From M3007 sp040080915 (GTDB lineage: Bacteria > Bacteroidota > Bacteroidia > Chitinophagales > Saprospiraceae), in assembly GCA_040080915.1 (NCBI GenBank), contig JBEBHD010000138.1, forward strand, positions 1-13,912: a DNA stretch of 13,912 nt, read 5' to 3'. Shown one piece after another: positions 1 through 6,675 of the stretch (its first letter is position 1; each line of letters opens with the position of its first letter). Below the pieces are notes generated by a model. That model was given only the letters and a program-made list of their open reading frames with translations. It had not been told where the DNA came from and searched no databases. A program made the position numbers and the translations under genes.

Positions 1-1
1 C

Positions 2-1186
2 GTACCCGCCGAGGCTCAGCCGGGGTTTGCCATCGTTGGCGGGCGCAAACAGGTGGAAATCCCATTTGAATACCACAACAACTTTATCATTCTCACCCTG
101 AACTTCAACGGTTTTTTGCCGCTGAAATTCATTTTCGACACGGGCGCGGAACACACCATCCTCACCAAGCGCGAGATAGGCGATTTGATGGGCATCCAGT
201 ATGAGCGTGAATTTCGGGTGCTCGGTTCCGACCTGAAAACCCCGCTCATTGCCTATCTGGCTCGACGTGTACGGTTCGACATCCCGGAAAAAGTGTACGC
301 CCAGGCGGAGGACATACTCGTGCTTCAGGAAGATTACTTTCGGTTCAAAGAATATTTAGGGCTGGAAATTCACGGCATCCTTTCGGCGCTGTCCCTATCG
401 CATTATGTGATTCGGATCAATTATGACCGCCGAACGATGACTCTGTACGATCGGGAAACATACAACCTGCGCGAGAAAGGCTTTGTGTCGGCACCGGTAG
501 AGCTATATCGAAACAAAATGTACCTGAACACATCCATTGAGGTACTGCCCGATTCGGTGGCCAGGGTCAAGCTGCTGTTGGACACGGGCGCAGGGCTGCC
601 GCTGCTGCTGTTCAGCAATACCCACCCGTTGATTCAGCCGCCCGCCCTCGCACTGCCCACCAATATCGGTATGGGCTTAGGCGGCTACCTTGAGGGCTTT
701 ACGGGCCGTGTACATCAGGCCAATATCGGCACTTTTTCTCAGCGCGGGGTGATCACCTATTTTCAGGAATTGGACAGCATGGCCAACCGGGAGTACTTAA
801 ACGGGCGCGACGGCTTGGTGGGCAACGGCTTGCTTAGCCACTTTCATTTGATACTCGACTACCAAAAGTCAGAGATACTGCTCAAGCCCAGCAAACTGTA
901 TCAAGAAGCGTACGTGTACGACCGCAGCGGGCTGAGCCTCGTGGCTTCCGGGCCGAGGTTTAACGACTACATCGTGCAAAACGTGCTGCCAAACTCACCC
1001 GCCGCAGAGGCCGACATCCGGCGTGACGACCAGATCATTCGCATCAAAGGGCTGCCTGTTGCCTTTTTCAGCTTAGACGATATCCAGCGCATCCTGCAAA
1101 AAAAGCCGGGCACCAAGGTGCGCATCACCATTCGCCGAGGCGAGGAGAAGATCAAGAAAATCATTTACCTGCGCGAACTGATCTGA
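2..1186 (+). CDS. Duplicated retropepsin-like aspartyl protease with C-terminal PDZ domain (5' partial)
   Basis: The frame is open to the left window edge, so the true start (and probably a signal peptide) lies outside; the internal GTG at 53 is not convincing because coding continues upstream of it. Counting from the first visible codon, two aspartyl-protease half-sites are seen: FIFDTGAEHT (catalytic Asp about residue 46) and LLLDTGAG (Asp about 194). Each is followed by a matching downstream block, GILSALSLSHYVIRINYD and GLVGNGLLSHFHLILDYQ, so the protein carries two copies of the fold. The last 85 or so residues read as a PDZ domain (IVQNVLPNSPAAEADIRRDD, then a GTKVRITIRRG strand). In the known Bacteroidota Asp_protease_2-plus-PDZ proteins this arrangement suggests a cell-envelope or secreted peptidase whose PDZ domain binds C-termini. 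The two half-sites could pair within one chain as in pepsins. Substrate unknown. It ends 15 bases before a palindromic repeat. Confidence 0.88.
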   Translation, partial: VPAEAQPGFAIVGGRKQVEIPFEYHNNFIILTLNFNGFLPLKFIFDTGAEHTILTKREIGDLMGIQYEREFRVLGSDLKTPLIAYLARRVRFDIPEKVYAQAEDILVLQEDYFRFKEYLGLEIHGILSALSLSHYVIRINYDRRTMTLYDRETYNLREKGFVSAPVELYRNKMYLNTSIEVLPDSVARVKLLLDTGAGLPLLLFSNTHPLIQPPALALPTNIGMGLGGYLEGFTGRVHQANIGTFSQRGVITYFQELDSMANREYLNGRDGLVGNGLLSHFHLILDYQKSEILLKPSKLYQEAYVYDRSGLSLVASGPRFNDYIVQNVLPNSPAAEADIRRDDQIIRIKGLPVAFFSLDDIQRILQKKPGTKVRITIRRGEEKIKKIIYLRELI

Positions 1187-1190
1187 TCGG

Positions 1191-1217
1191 ACACGCTCTT
1201 AGAGCGTGTTTAAATTT
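1191..1217 (+). terminator. Possible intrinsic terminator formed at the edge of the 59-bp palindrome
   Basis: The 8-base arm ACACGCTC (1191-1198) pairs with GAGCGTGT (1202-1209) across a TTA loop, followed by the T-rich tail TTAAATTT. It starts 5 bases after the protease stop codon. The second arm and the tail belong to the palindromic element, so the element's insertion may have created or rebuilt this terminator. The larger 25-bp hairpin of the element competes for the same bases, so function is uncertain. Confidence 0.4.
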
Positions 1218-1260
1218 CAGTCGCCGGGCTGCAAGCGGCGACTGAAATTTAAACACGCTC
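1202..1260. repeat. 59-bp near-perfect palindrome, short MITE-like element (copy 1)
   Basis: The left arm, 25 nt at 1202-1226, begins GAGCGTGTTTAAATTTCAGT and is exactly complementary to the right arm at 1236-1260; the loop is GGCTGCAAG (1227-1235). TA lies directly on each side (1200-1201 and 1261-1262), as expected for insertion at TA by Tc1/mariner/IS630-type transposases, but pairing continues two bases further out on both sides, so the exact boundary is ambiguous. The outer 20 bases are identical to the ends of the 159-bp element at 6508-6666, and the loop sequence also occurs inside that element's right arm, so copy 1 looks like an internally deleted derivative. It has no coding capacity. 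The right arm overlaps the 3' end of the adjacent minus-strand gene. Confidence 0.85.
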
Positions 1261-1746
1261 TAAGGTCGTCAGCACGTCAATCACCGTTTTTACGGCAATG
1301 AAGATCGGTTCGCGGCCCTCTTTGGTGACGAGTGCGTCGGCACCGCCGTCCTCGTCTTCTAACACGGCCTCTTCAGCGAAGGCGATCAAATCTTCTTGAG
1401 GGGTGTCGTCAAAAAAGACGTTCAGGCGGTCGCGGAAATTTGTGGCCGTGCTACTTTCGAGCAGTTCGTAATTCCGCTCTTCGGCCATACCGATTTGCTC
1501 TTCTCCGACAGGTTCCGTACGGCCGTTCACCTTGGTGTTGGCCATCCAAGCGATGAGGGACAGGTATTGGACGTAGCCTTTTTCATCCTCGGTCAGCAGA
1601 TGGGCGTTTTCGTCGTCGAACAGGTAGGCAACGAGTACGGGCTGGGCTTCTGCAAATTTTTCCATTTGCTGCTCGTACTGGTCGTCATCCATTTCCTCAA
1701 GGGCATCAATGATGTCGTCAATCACATCTTCAGATACAAATTTCAT
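1249..1746 (-). CDS. Acidic protein of unknown function, 165 aa, 3' end supplied by a palindromic repeat
   Basis: I do not recognise the family. The protein is strongly acidic, probably soluble and helical, with no signal peptide, membrane segment or catalytic motif that I can see. The N-terminal third is rich in Asp and Glu (DDIIDALEEMDDD), the middle holds a YLSLIAWMANT segment, and the C-terminal part has another acidic run (EEAVLEDEDGGADALV). The start is an ATG at 1746; no Shine-Dalgarno is visible, as is usual in Bacteroidota. A TATTTTTG box lies about 40 bases upstream. The last three residues (ERV) and the TAA stop are read from the terminal arm of the 59-bp palindrome, so the natural C-terminus may have been cut off or replaced. 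The gene converges with the aspartyl protease gene. An antisense frame over part of it is a shadow. Confidence 0.75.
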   Translation of the reverse strand: MKFVSEDVIDDIIDALEEMDDDQYEQQMEKFAEAQPVLVAYLFDDENAHLLTEDEKGYVQYLSLIAWMANTKVNGRTEPVGEEQIGMAEERNYELLESSTATNFRDRLNVFFDDTPQEDLIAFAEEAVLEDEDGGADALVTKEGREPIFIAVKTVIDVLTTLERV

Positions 1747-1786
1747 GTCGGGAGATCGGTTATACTGGTGGTGAAAAAATATGGGG

Positions 1787-1794
1787 CAAAAATA
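1787..1794 (-). promoter_or_regulatory. Candidate Bacteroidota -7 box for the acidic protein gene
   Basis: The minus strand reads TATTTTTG, an exact fit to TAnnTTTG. Transcription would begin near 1780 and give a leader of about 34 bases before the ATG at 1746. I do not see a clear TTTG -33 box at the usual 19-21 base spacing, so this rests on one motif plus position. Confidence 0.38.
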
Positions 1795-1881
1795 GGCAGC
1801 CTTTTGCGAAATAACGGCACTTGGTTCCGACCTTTGCCGTCCCGTCCCGATTTTGAGGATGCCTCACAAGTCGTTTTTTTC

Positions 1882-1955
1882 ACCGCAGAGACGCAGAGAC
1901 GCGGAGTTATTAATAATCAAGTCATTAAAACTCCGCGTCTCCGTGTTTCTGCGGT
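1882..1955. repeat. CCGCAGAGACGCAGAGA-type hairpin repeat
   Basis: The left arm (1882-1908) and right arm (1929-1955) pair with only a few mismatches around an AT-rich 20-base loop; the innermost 12 bp (AGACGCGGAGTT with its complement) are perfect. A T-run before and an A-run after extend the stem. Repeats starting with (T)TTCACCGCAGAGACGCAGAG are widespread in many bacterial genomes and carry no gene. It sits in the 330-bp spacer 1747-2076 between the divergent acidic-protein and amidotransferase genes. Apart from the -7 box and a small hairpin near 1967, I see nothing else in that spacer. Confidence 0.75.
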
Positions 1956-1966
1956 AAAAAGTATTT

Positions 1967-1985
1967 ACGAGGAACCTCGTTTTTT
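1967..1985 (+). terminator. Small hairpin with T-run, weak terminator candidate
   Basis: ACGAG (1967-1971) pairs with CTCGT (1976-1980) across GAAC, followed by a run of T to 1985. The shape fits an intrinsic terminator on the plus strand. No plus-strand gene lies immediately upstream, so it could only stop read-through ahead of the amidotransferase gene, or act in its leader. The stem is short. Confidence 0.25.
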
Positions 1986-2076
1986 ACTCTCCCCCTTAAT
2001 CGGTTTTGACCAGTTTTTGGCAGCGCGCAACTGCGCGGGCCTTACCATTTATCATCTAACAACCAACATCGGGATC

Positions 2077-2922
2077 ATGCTTCATGCGGCACTTTTAGAC
2101 ATGTACAACGGCGAACCGAACCGTGGAATCCCCATGCTGGAATCCATGCTGGCTCGCTATGCCAACGTGATGCGGTTTGACCGCTACGACGTGCGCCAGA
2201 AAAACGAGGTGCCCGATCTCTCCTACAATATTTACGTTTTTTCCGGTGGGCCGGGCGACCCGTTGCTGAACGAAGGCCCTTGGTTTGGCCGCTATTTCGA
2301 CCTTATCGAACAGCTCTGGCGCTGGAACCGCCGCGCTACTCGCCCCGAAGACAAAAAGCAATGCCTGTTCATCTGCCACTCTTTTCAGATGGCTTGTCAC
2401 CATTTCGGGCTGGGTGAGGTGACCAAGCGTTTCAAAATGTCGTTCGGCACCTACCCTATCCACAAGTCCCACTGGGGCAAGACAGAGCCGTTTTTTGAAG
2501 GCATGCCCGACCCGTTTTACATCGCCGACTTCCGGCGTTATCAGGTGATCAAACCCAACCACGAGCAATTTGAGCAGATGGGTGCCCGTATTCTTTGCAT
2601 GGAAAAACTGCCAGCACATGTACACTATGAGCGGGCGGTGATGGGTGTGCGGTTTAGCCCGGAAATGTTCGGCACACAATTTCACCCCGAGGCCGACCCC
2701 GCAGGACTGCTGGAATATTTCAAAGACCCGGAGCGCAAAAAATCCATCGTGGACGAGCACGGCGCAGCCCGCTACGACCGCATGATGCACGACCTGACCA
2801 ACCCGATGAAGATTTTGCGCACCTACGATACGGTCATCCCCCGTTTTCTTGAAAATGCGGTGGAAAGCCTGGTGCTTCGGGGCTATATTGGGCAAGAGGA
2901 AGTCGTGCCAGAGCCGTGTTAA
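2077..2922 (+). CDS. Stand-alone class I glutamine amidotransferase domain protein (GMP synthase GATase-like)
   Basis: The protein is 281 aa from the ATG at 2077. The frame stays open upstream to 1396, but that stretch crosses the hairpin repeat and the antisense acidic-protein gene and does not resemble any family, so it is rejected. The expected triad is visible: nucleophile Cys100 in LFICHSFQMA, and His203 and Glu205 in GTQFHPEADP; SGGPGDP (residues 56-62) is the usual oxyanion-side loop. Family members hydrolyse glutamine and pass ammonia to a synthase partner. Here the domain stands alone, with about 70 extra C-terminal residues containing no recognisable acceptor domain, so the partner is unknown. 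The nucleophile elbow is CHS instead of the usual CxG, a mild departure. Cytoplasmic; no signal peptide. Its stop overlaps the stop of the convergent cassette gene at TTAA 2919-2922. Confidence 0.85.
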   Translation: MLHAALLDMYNGEPNRGIPMLESMLARYANVMRFDRYDVRQKNEVPDLSYNIYVFSGGPGDPLLNEGPWFGRYFDLIEQLWRWNRRATRPEDKKQCLFICHSFQMACHHFGLGEVTKRFKMSFGTYPIHKSHWGKTEPFFEGMPDPFYIADFRRYQVIKPNHEQFEQMGARILCMEKLPAHVHYERAVMGVRFSPEMFGTQFHPEADPAGLLEYFKDPERKKSIVDEHGAARYDRMMHDLTNPMKILRTYDTVIPRFLENAVESLVLRGYIGQEEVVPEPC

Positions 2923-3398
2923 ACTGGCAAGTTTAGAATTGAGATGGGCTTCAAACCTGCTTTGGCGATTTGTTTGGCCTGACTTGAGCCTGCGTAAATG
3001 TCAAACCTGCCGGACTTTATCCAAAAATAAGGCTGGCTGGCCCGTAATTTCTTGATTTCAGGAGCCTGTCTGTTTAGCCAATTTTTCAACCACTCTAATT
3101 TGCGCAACATGGTGCTTACCTCGTTGGTTTGGGCGGAATGCACCTCTGCAAAATAGACCTTGGAGTCGTATCCTATGGCATAATCCCAGCGGTTGTCTTG
3201 AGGGTAAAGAACTCTGGTGCAAGAATCAATATCAAGGCTCCCTTCGCATTTTGACGTGGAACACAGATTGACTTTTGGGCTGTAGTTTCCCAATGCCTTC
3301 AAGCCTGCCAGATACCCGCTGGACACATCCGGGGTGTTCTCCACAGCCGTTTTAAAGCAGTTGGTTTTGCTTTTCTTGGTTTGCTTATTTTTCAACAT
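2919..3398 (-). CDS. Small PD-(D/E)XK-like protein paired with an ABC-type ATPase; possible effector
   Basis: The protein has 159 residues. The N-terminus is lysine-rich (MLKNKQTKKSKT), followed by a region with three cysteines (C46, C51, C60). The central segment RWDYAIGYDSKVYFAEVHSA (71-90) has the spacing of a PD-(D/E)XK nuclease core: an Asp on the first strand (D72), then E-V-H (85-87) where E-x-K is usual. A helix (STMLRKLEWLKNWLN) and a further strand follow. I infer a restriction-endonuclease-like fold; His in place of Lys leaves activity open. Its ATG lies inside the last codons of the upstream ATPase gene (14-base overlap), which implies one transcript and coupled translation. The pair is AT-richer than its neighbours (25 G+C in 60 at 3001-3060 by hand count, against 41 in 60 at 5701-5760), suggesting horizontal acquisition. 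A non-nuclease sensor or antitoxin is an alternative. Confidence 0.75.
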   Translation of the reverse strand: MLKNKQTKKSKTNCFKTAVENTPDVSSGYLAGLKALGNYSPKVNLCSTSKCEGSLDIDSCTRVLYPQDNRWDYAIGYDSKVYFAEVHSAQTNEVSTMLRKLEWLKNWLNRQAPEIKKLRASQPYFWIKSGRFDIYAGSSQAKQIAKAGLKPISILNLPV

Positions 3399-4575
3399 CT
3401 ACGGCAAGTTTGGAAATAATGTCCACAGCACGACTGGCGAATTCGGACAAGCCTCCCCAATTGGCGATGTCGGGATTGGTGCTACCTGCATCAAGCGTGG
3501 AAATATCACGAATATAGACACCATTGGGTTCCCGCTCAAAATACCAGGTCGTGAACGTTTTTTCTTTGGTCGCGGCCTGGAAGATACTTCGGAGATCCGG
3601 GCTTTTGGGCGTATCGAACAAATCAAAAAGTGCTTCACCGGTGCTTGAGCACTCTTTGAGATTATTGATGACCCAAACTAATTCGAGCAAAACCGGCGAA
3701 TGCGTGGAGATGATGACTTTGTACCCGCGTTTGATGAGCTGAAGTGCAAGCAACATGACTGTTTGGATGGCCTTGGGATGCAAGCCCATTTCTGGCTCCT
3801 CAATAACTACCCAGTCAATCGTATCTTTTTTTTCGATACCTCCAGAGGGAATCAGGTGGTACAGTGACAACAACAGGGGCATGAACTCTTTTTGGCCTGC
3901 CGACCAAGTCATAAACGGCAATTTGCTTTCGCCTACATGGAGCAAAAAACGTTTGCGTCCGCTGCTTTTATCCAATTCTATACTTGCCTCATGAAAAATG
4001 CTGGAATTCACTTGATTCCGAATAGCAGCACTCATCTTGCCCGTTTTTGGAAAAATTTTTTCTGGCCCTCCGTGCCCGTTTGCCGATTCCTTTTCCATGA
4101 GTACGCGCATGGTTTCACTAAAGGCCTTGAGTACATAAGGGTCGCCGAACTCATAATTATTGAAAGGGCGTGGAAAGCCTTGCGCCAAGGTAAGTACGCG
4201 TTGCGCAGGGATGTAAAACATGTTTTCCTCTCTGGTAGATGCCTTTACCCCTTTTCTGTTGAGGATGCTTTTGCTGGAAAAAGTTGTTCCACCCCACGTT
4301 ACACGCGTATCTGGTTTCCAAATCCCCGACATGGACTCCCCAAAATACATATTGAGGAGGTTTTCGAATTTTCCGCCCCAATCGTAAGCATGAAGTTCCA
4401 AGGTGTCAAAAATTTGGTGGCGATCAACCATCAATTTCATCGTTTGCAAAAACAGGCTTTTGCCGCTTGCCTGTGGGCCGACAAGCAGCGTGAAGTCCCC
4501 AAAATCAACTGTACCCTCGCGAATTTGAGCAAGGTTACTGACAGAAAACGTGGTTGTTGTTTTGTTTTTTGTCAT
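3385..4575 (-). CDS. ABC/AAA15-21-type ATPase of a defence-like two-gene cassette
   Basis: The protein has 396 residues from the ATG at 4575. The frame extends to 4671, but the extra 32 residues are basic, unstructured and precede a run that matches family N-termini (FSVSNLAQIREGTVDFGDFT), so the internal ATG is preferred. Motifs: Walker A GPQASGKS (33-40); YIPAQR (121-126), typical of RecF/OLD-like ATPases; an ABC-signature-like SAGQKEF (225-231); Walker B DWVVIEEPEMGLHP (254-267); and the H-switch STHSP (290-294). This is the single-polypeptide ABC ATPase type found in OLD, Septu, PARIS and related defence systems, where it senses a trigger and controls an effector encoded next door. No TOPRIM domain is seen; the C-terminus beyond about residue 300 is short. 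The overlapping downstream gene is the likely partner. Base composition is lower in GC than the flanks. Antisense frames here are shadows. Confidence 0.85.
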   Translation of the reverse strand: MTKNKTTTTFSVSNLAQIREGTVDFGDFTLLVGPQASGKSLFLQTMKLMVDRHQIFDTLELHAYDWGGKFENLLNMYFGESMSGIWKPDTRVTWGGTTFSSKSILNRKGVKASTREENMFYIPAQRVLTLAQGFPRPFNNYEFGDPYVLKAFSETMRVLMEKESANGHGGPEKIFPKTGKMSAAIRNQVNSSIFHEASIELDKSSGRKRFLLHVGESKLPFMTWSAGQKEFMPLLLSLYHLIPSGGIEKKDTIDWVVIEEPEMGLHPKAIQTVMLLALQLIKRGYKVIISTHSPVLLELVWVINNLKECSSTGEALFDLFDTPKSPDLRSIFQAATKEKTFTTWYFEREPNGVYIRDISTLDAGSTNPDIANWGGLSEFASRAVDIISKLAVDVEK

Positions 4576-4597
4576 TGATTTTGATCTTTTTGACTTA

Positions 4598-4605
4598 CAA
4601 AAGTA
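4598..4605 (-). promoter_or_regulatory. Candidate -7 box for the ATPase cassette
   Basis: The minus strand reads TACTTTTG, matching TAnnTTTG, and would start transcription near 4591, about 15 bases before the ATG at 4575. This also supports the shorter start, because the longer frame would begin upstream of this promoter. No clear -33 TTTG is present. Confidence 0.33.
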
Positions 4606-4699
4606 ATGTACTTGCCTGTACGCTGCTCGCCTGCCACCTACTTTTATTTTGGCAGCCTGTGCGTAGTCCACATTTTTTCAAAAAGCCTACCTTGCCGCC

Positions 4700-5440
4700 G
4701 TGAACCCATCCCGCGAACAACGCATTCGAGCGGTCATCCGGCGCAGCCAGCCCGACCTGACAGTCGTGCTGGAAAACATCTTCGATCCGCTCAATATCAG
4801 CGCTGTGCTGCGCACCTGCGATGCCGTGGGTGTGCGCGAGGTGTTTGTGGTGTACACCCGCCCGTACTTAGACAAGCACGGGCTGAAAGTGGGCAAAAGA
4901 ACCTCCGCCGGAGCGTTCAAATGGATTGACGTGTACGTTTTCGAAGACTTGAGTGAATGCCTCCGGCGGGTGCGCGAGCGCTACGGACGGGTGCTGGCCA
5001 CCCACTTGGGCGAGCAGGGAACGGAGGTGTACGACCTTGATCTGACCCAACCTACGGCCCTGCTTTTTGGCAATGAAGACGAAGGCGTAAGCGCGGAAGC
5101 GCTCGCTCTGGCCGACGGTAATTTCGTGGTTCCGCAAGCTGGTTTTGCAGAAAGCCTCAATATCTCTGTGGCTTGTGCCGTCACGCTGTTCGAGGCGCGG
5201 CGGCAGCGGGCGCTGGCGGGATTTTACGACGACAAGCCCCGACTCGACCCCGATGAGCAGGAGCGCTTGTTCCGTCGCTGGGAAAACATGCTGGTTGGCA
5301 AAGGATGGACACGCCGCTTCGCTATTCCTGTAGGCAAAGATTCCGCACCTTTGCTGCCGGTATTCGTCGAGCGCGATGAATACCAGCCGGAGCACAAATC
5401 TAAAACCCAGCCCATTCCAAAGACGAATTTTGATCTATGA
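4700..5440 (+). CDS. trmH: tRNA (guanosine-18-2'-O)-methyltransferase, SpoU family
   Basis: The enzyme uses S-adenosylmethionine to methylate the ribose of G18 in the D-loop of tRNA. The GTG start at 4700 gives MNPSREQRI, which lines up with the MNPTRYARI start of E. coli TrmH, so this start is well supported. The TrmH N-terminal stretch is clear: RRSQPDLTVVLENIFDPLN then ISAVLRTCDAVGV, with Asn32 and the catalytic-type Arg38 of SPOUT motif 1. Motif 2 is LLFGNEDEGVS (121-131) and motif 3 ESLNISVACAVTLFEARRQR (151-170), which builds the trefoil-knot SAM site. Length (246 aa) is close to the family norm; the last 35 residues are a low-similarity tail. Cytoplasmic, probably a dimer. Its TGA overlaps the ATG of the following glycosyltransferase gene (ATGA), so the two are probably co-transcribed although their functions are unrelated. 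Confidence 0.92.
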   Translation: MNPSREQRIRAVIRRSQPDLTVVLENIFDPLNISAVLRTCDAVGVREVFVVYTRPYLDKHGLKVGKRTSAGAFKWIDVYVFEDLSECLRRVRERYGRVLATHLGEQGTEVYDLDLTQPTALLFGNEDEGVSAEALALADGNFVVPQAGFAESLNISVACAVTLFEARRQRALAGFYDDKPRLDPDEQERLFRRWENMLVGKGWTRRFAIPVGKDSAPLLPVFVERDEYQPEHKSKTQPIPKTNFDL

Positions 5441-6369
5441 ACCTCTCCATCGTCGTCCCCCTGAAAAACGAGGCCGAGAGCCTGCCCGAACTCGAATCGT
5501 GGATTCGCCGCGTAGCCGAGCAGCACGGGTATTCGTATGAAATTATTTTTGTGGACGACGGCAGCACCGACGGTTCCTGGGCCGTCATCGAGGCCCTGCA
5601 AGCAGCCAACTCCTGCGTGCGTGCGATCAAATTTCGCCGCAACTACGGCAAGTCTGCCGCCCTGCACACCGGCTTTCAGGCTGCCCGCGGCGAGGTGGTC
5701 GTCACGATGGATGCCGACCTGCAAGACAGCCCCGACGAGCTGCCCGAGCTGCGCCGGATGATCCTCGAGGATGGGTACGACTTGGTGAGCGGCTGGAAAA
5801 AAAAGCGCCACGACCCCTTGGAAAAACGCCTGCCGAGCAAGTTGTTCAACGCCGTAGCCAGTTGGATGAGCGGTATCCGGCTGCACGATTTCAACTGCGG
5901 CCTTAAGGCATACCGGCTACCGGTGGTGCATGCCGTGGAGGTGTACGGCGAGATGCACCGCTGGATACCCGTGCTGGCCAAATGGGCTGGTTTCACCAAA
6001 ATAGGCGAAAAAGTGGTCGAGCACCGTGCGCGGCAGTACGGCCACAGCAAGTACGGCTGGGAGCGGTACATCAACGGTTTTCTCGACCTGCTCTCGGTGT
6101 ACTTCGTAGGCAAGTTCGGCAAACGCCCCATGCACTTTTTCGGCACCCTCGGCGTACTGTCGTTTCTCATCGGCTTCATTTTTTTGGCCTATCTGAGCTG
6201 GGGCAAGGTCGTAAACAACGAGTTCGGCATCGCTGACCGGCCGCTGTTTTACCTCGGCATCGTGGCGCTCATCGTAGGCACACAGATGTTCTTGACCGGC
6301 TTTATTGCTGAGATCGTAAACAGAAACTCGCCCAGCAGGAACGAGTATTTGGTGGAAAAAGAAATTTGA
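5437..6369 (+). CDS. GT2 family glycosyltransferase, polyprenyl-phosphate sugar type with two C-terminal membrane helices
   Basis: The protein has 310 residues. The GT-A catalytic domain comes first: MNLSIVVPLKNEAESLPEL, the nucleotide-binding VDDGSTDGS (39-47), the metal-binding DxD in MDADLQDSPDE (91-101), and CGLKAYR (154-160). Hydrophobic segments at about 232-254 and 269-292 are probable transmembrane helices, and the C-terminus is a short charged tail. This is the layout of bacterial DPM1/ArnC/GtrB-like enzymes, which transfer a sugar from a nucleotide donor to undecaprenyl phosphate at the inner face of the cytoplasmic membrane; the donor cannot be read from sequence. It starts within the last codon of trmH (ATGA, 5437-5440), so translation is likely coupled. 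A repeat-rich spacer without coding follows. Confidence 0.9.
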   Translation: MNLSIVVPLKNEAESLPELESWIRRVAEQHGYSYEIIFVDDGSTDGSWAVIEALQAANSCVRAIKFRRNYGKSAALHTGFQAARGEVVVTMDADLQDSPDELPELRRMILEDGYDLVSGWKKKRHDPLEKRLPSKLFNAVASWMSGIRLHDFNCGLKAYRLPVVHAVEVYGEMHRWIPVLAKWAGFTKIGEKVVEHRARQYGHSKYGWERYINGFLDLLSVYFVGKFGKRPMHFFGTLGVLSFLIGFIFLAYLSWGKVVNNEFGIADRPLFYLGIVALIVGTQMFLTGFIAEIVNRNSPSRNEYLVEKEI

Positions 6370-6391
6370 TTGTAACTACTTAGCCATGCCT

Positions 6392-6462
6392 ATTTCACCA
6401 CAGATTTACACAGATTTTCCACAGATGAATCTGTGTAAATCTGTGTAAATCTGTGGTGAAAT
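6392..6462. repeat. CCACAGATTTACACAGA-type hairpin repeat
   Basis: The 25-bp arms at 6392-6416 and 6438-6462 are perfectly complementary (ATTTCACCACAGATTTACAC at the left end). A smaller nested stem, CACAGAT with ATCTGTG (6420-6426 and 6429-6435), fills the loop, and the right half contains tandem copies of AAATCTGTGT. Its ends, TTTCACCACAGA, resemble those of the hairpin at 1882-1955 (TTTCACCGCAGA), so both probably belong to one broad repeat class seen in many bacteria. It lies 22 bases after the GT2 stop and could also act as a transcript-end hairpin. Confidence 0.8.
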
Positions 6463-6507
6463 CACACGCTACGGGTGGGCTACCTAAGTTGTCACATTTG
6501 ATTTTTA

Positions 6508-6666
6508 GAGCGTGTTTAAATTTCAGTGGCGAGGCGAAAGCGAGCAAATTTTGTTTCAGACAAGGCAAAATTTGCAGCCGTAGCCGGGTGCCTACGGCGA
6601 AAATTTTAACGCAGCATGAAGCAAAATTTGCCGCTTGCAGCCGGCGACTGAAATTTAAACACGCTC
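6508..6666. mobile_element. 159-bp palindromic MITE-like element (copy 2)
   Basis: The ends are perfect 20-bp inverted repeats (GAGCGTGTTTAAATTTCAGT), and pairing continues imperfectly through nearly the whole element: left arm 6508-6583, loop CCGGGTGC at 6584-6591, right arm 6592-6666. TA flanks both sides (6506-6507, 6667-6668), again with one further shared base outward. It carries no transposase or credible reading frame, so it would depend on an enzyme encoded elsewhere. The 59-bp palindrome at 1202-1260 shares its ends and part of its right arm. The spacer 6370-6736 contains this element, the hairpin before it and the 43-bp palindrome after it, and no gene. Confidence 0.8.
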
Positions 6667-6675
6667 TAAGGGTAT

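Noticed and set aside
1396..2076. Upstream extension of the amidotransferase frame (227 extra codons)
   Set aside because: It crosses the hairpin repeat and is antisense to the acidic-protein gene; the translated sequence is not family-like, while the ATG at 2077 gives a normal GATase start.
3892..4578. 228-codon plus-strand frame opposite the ATPase
   Set aside because: The minus strand carries a full set of ABC-ATPase motifs in order; this frame carries none.
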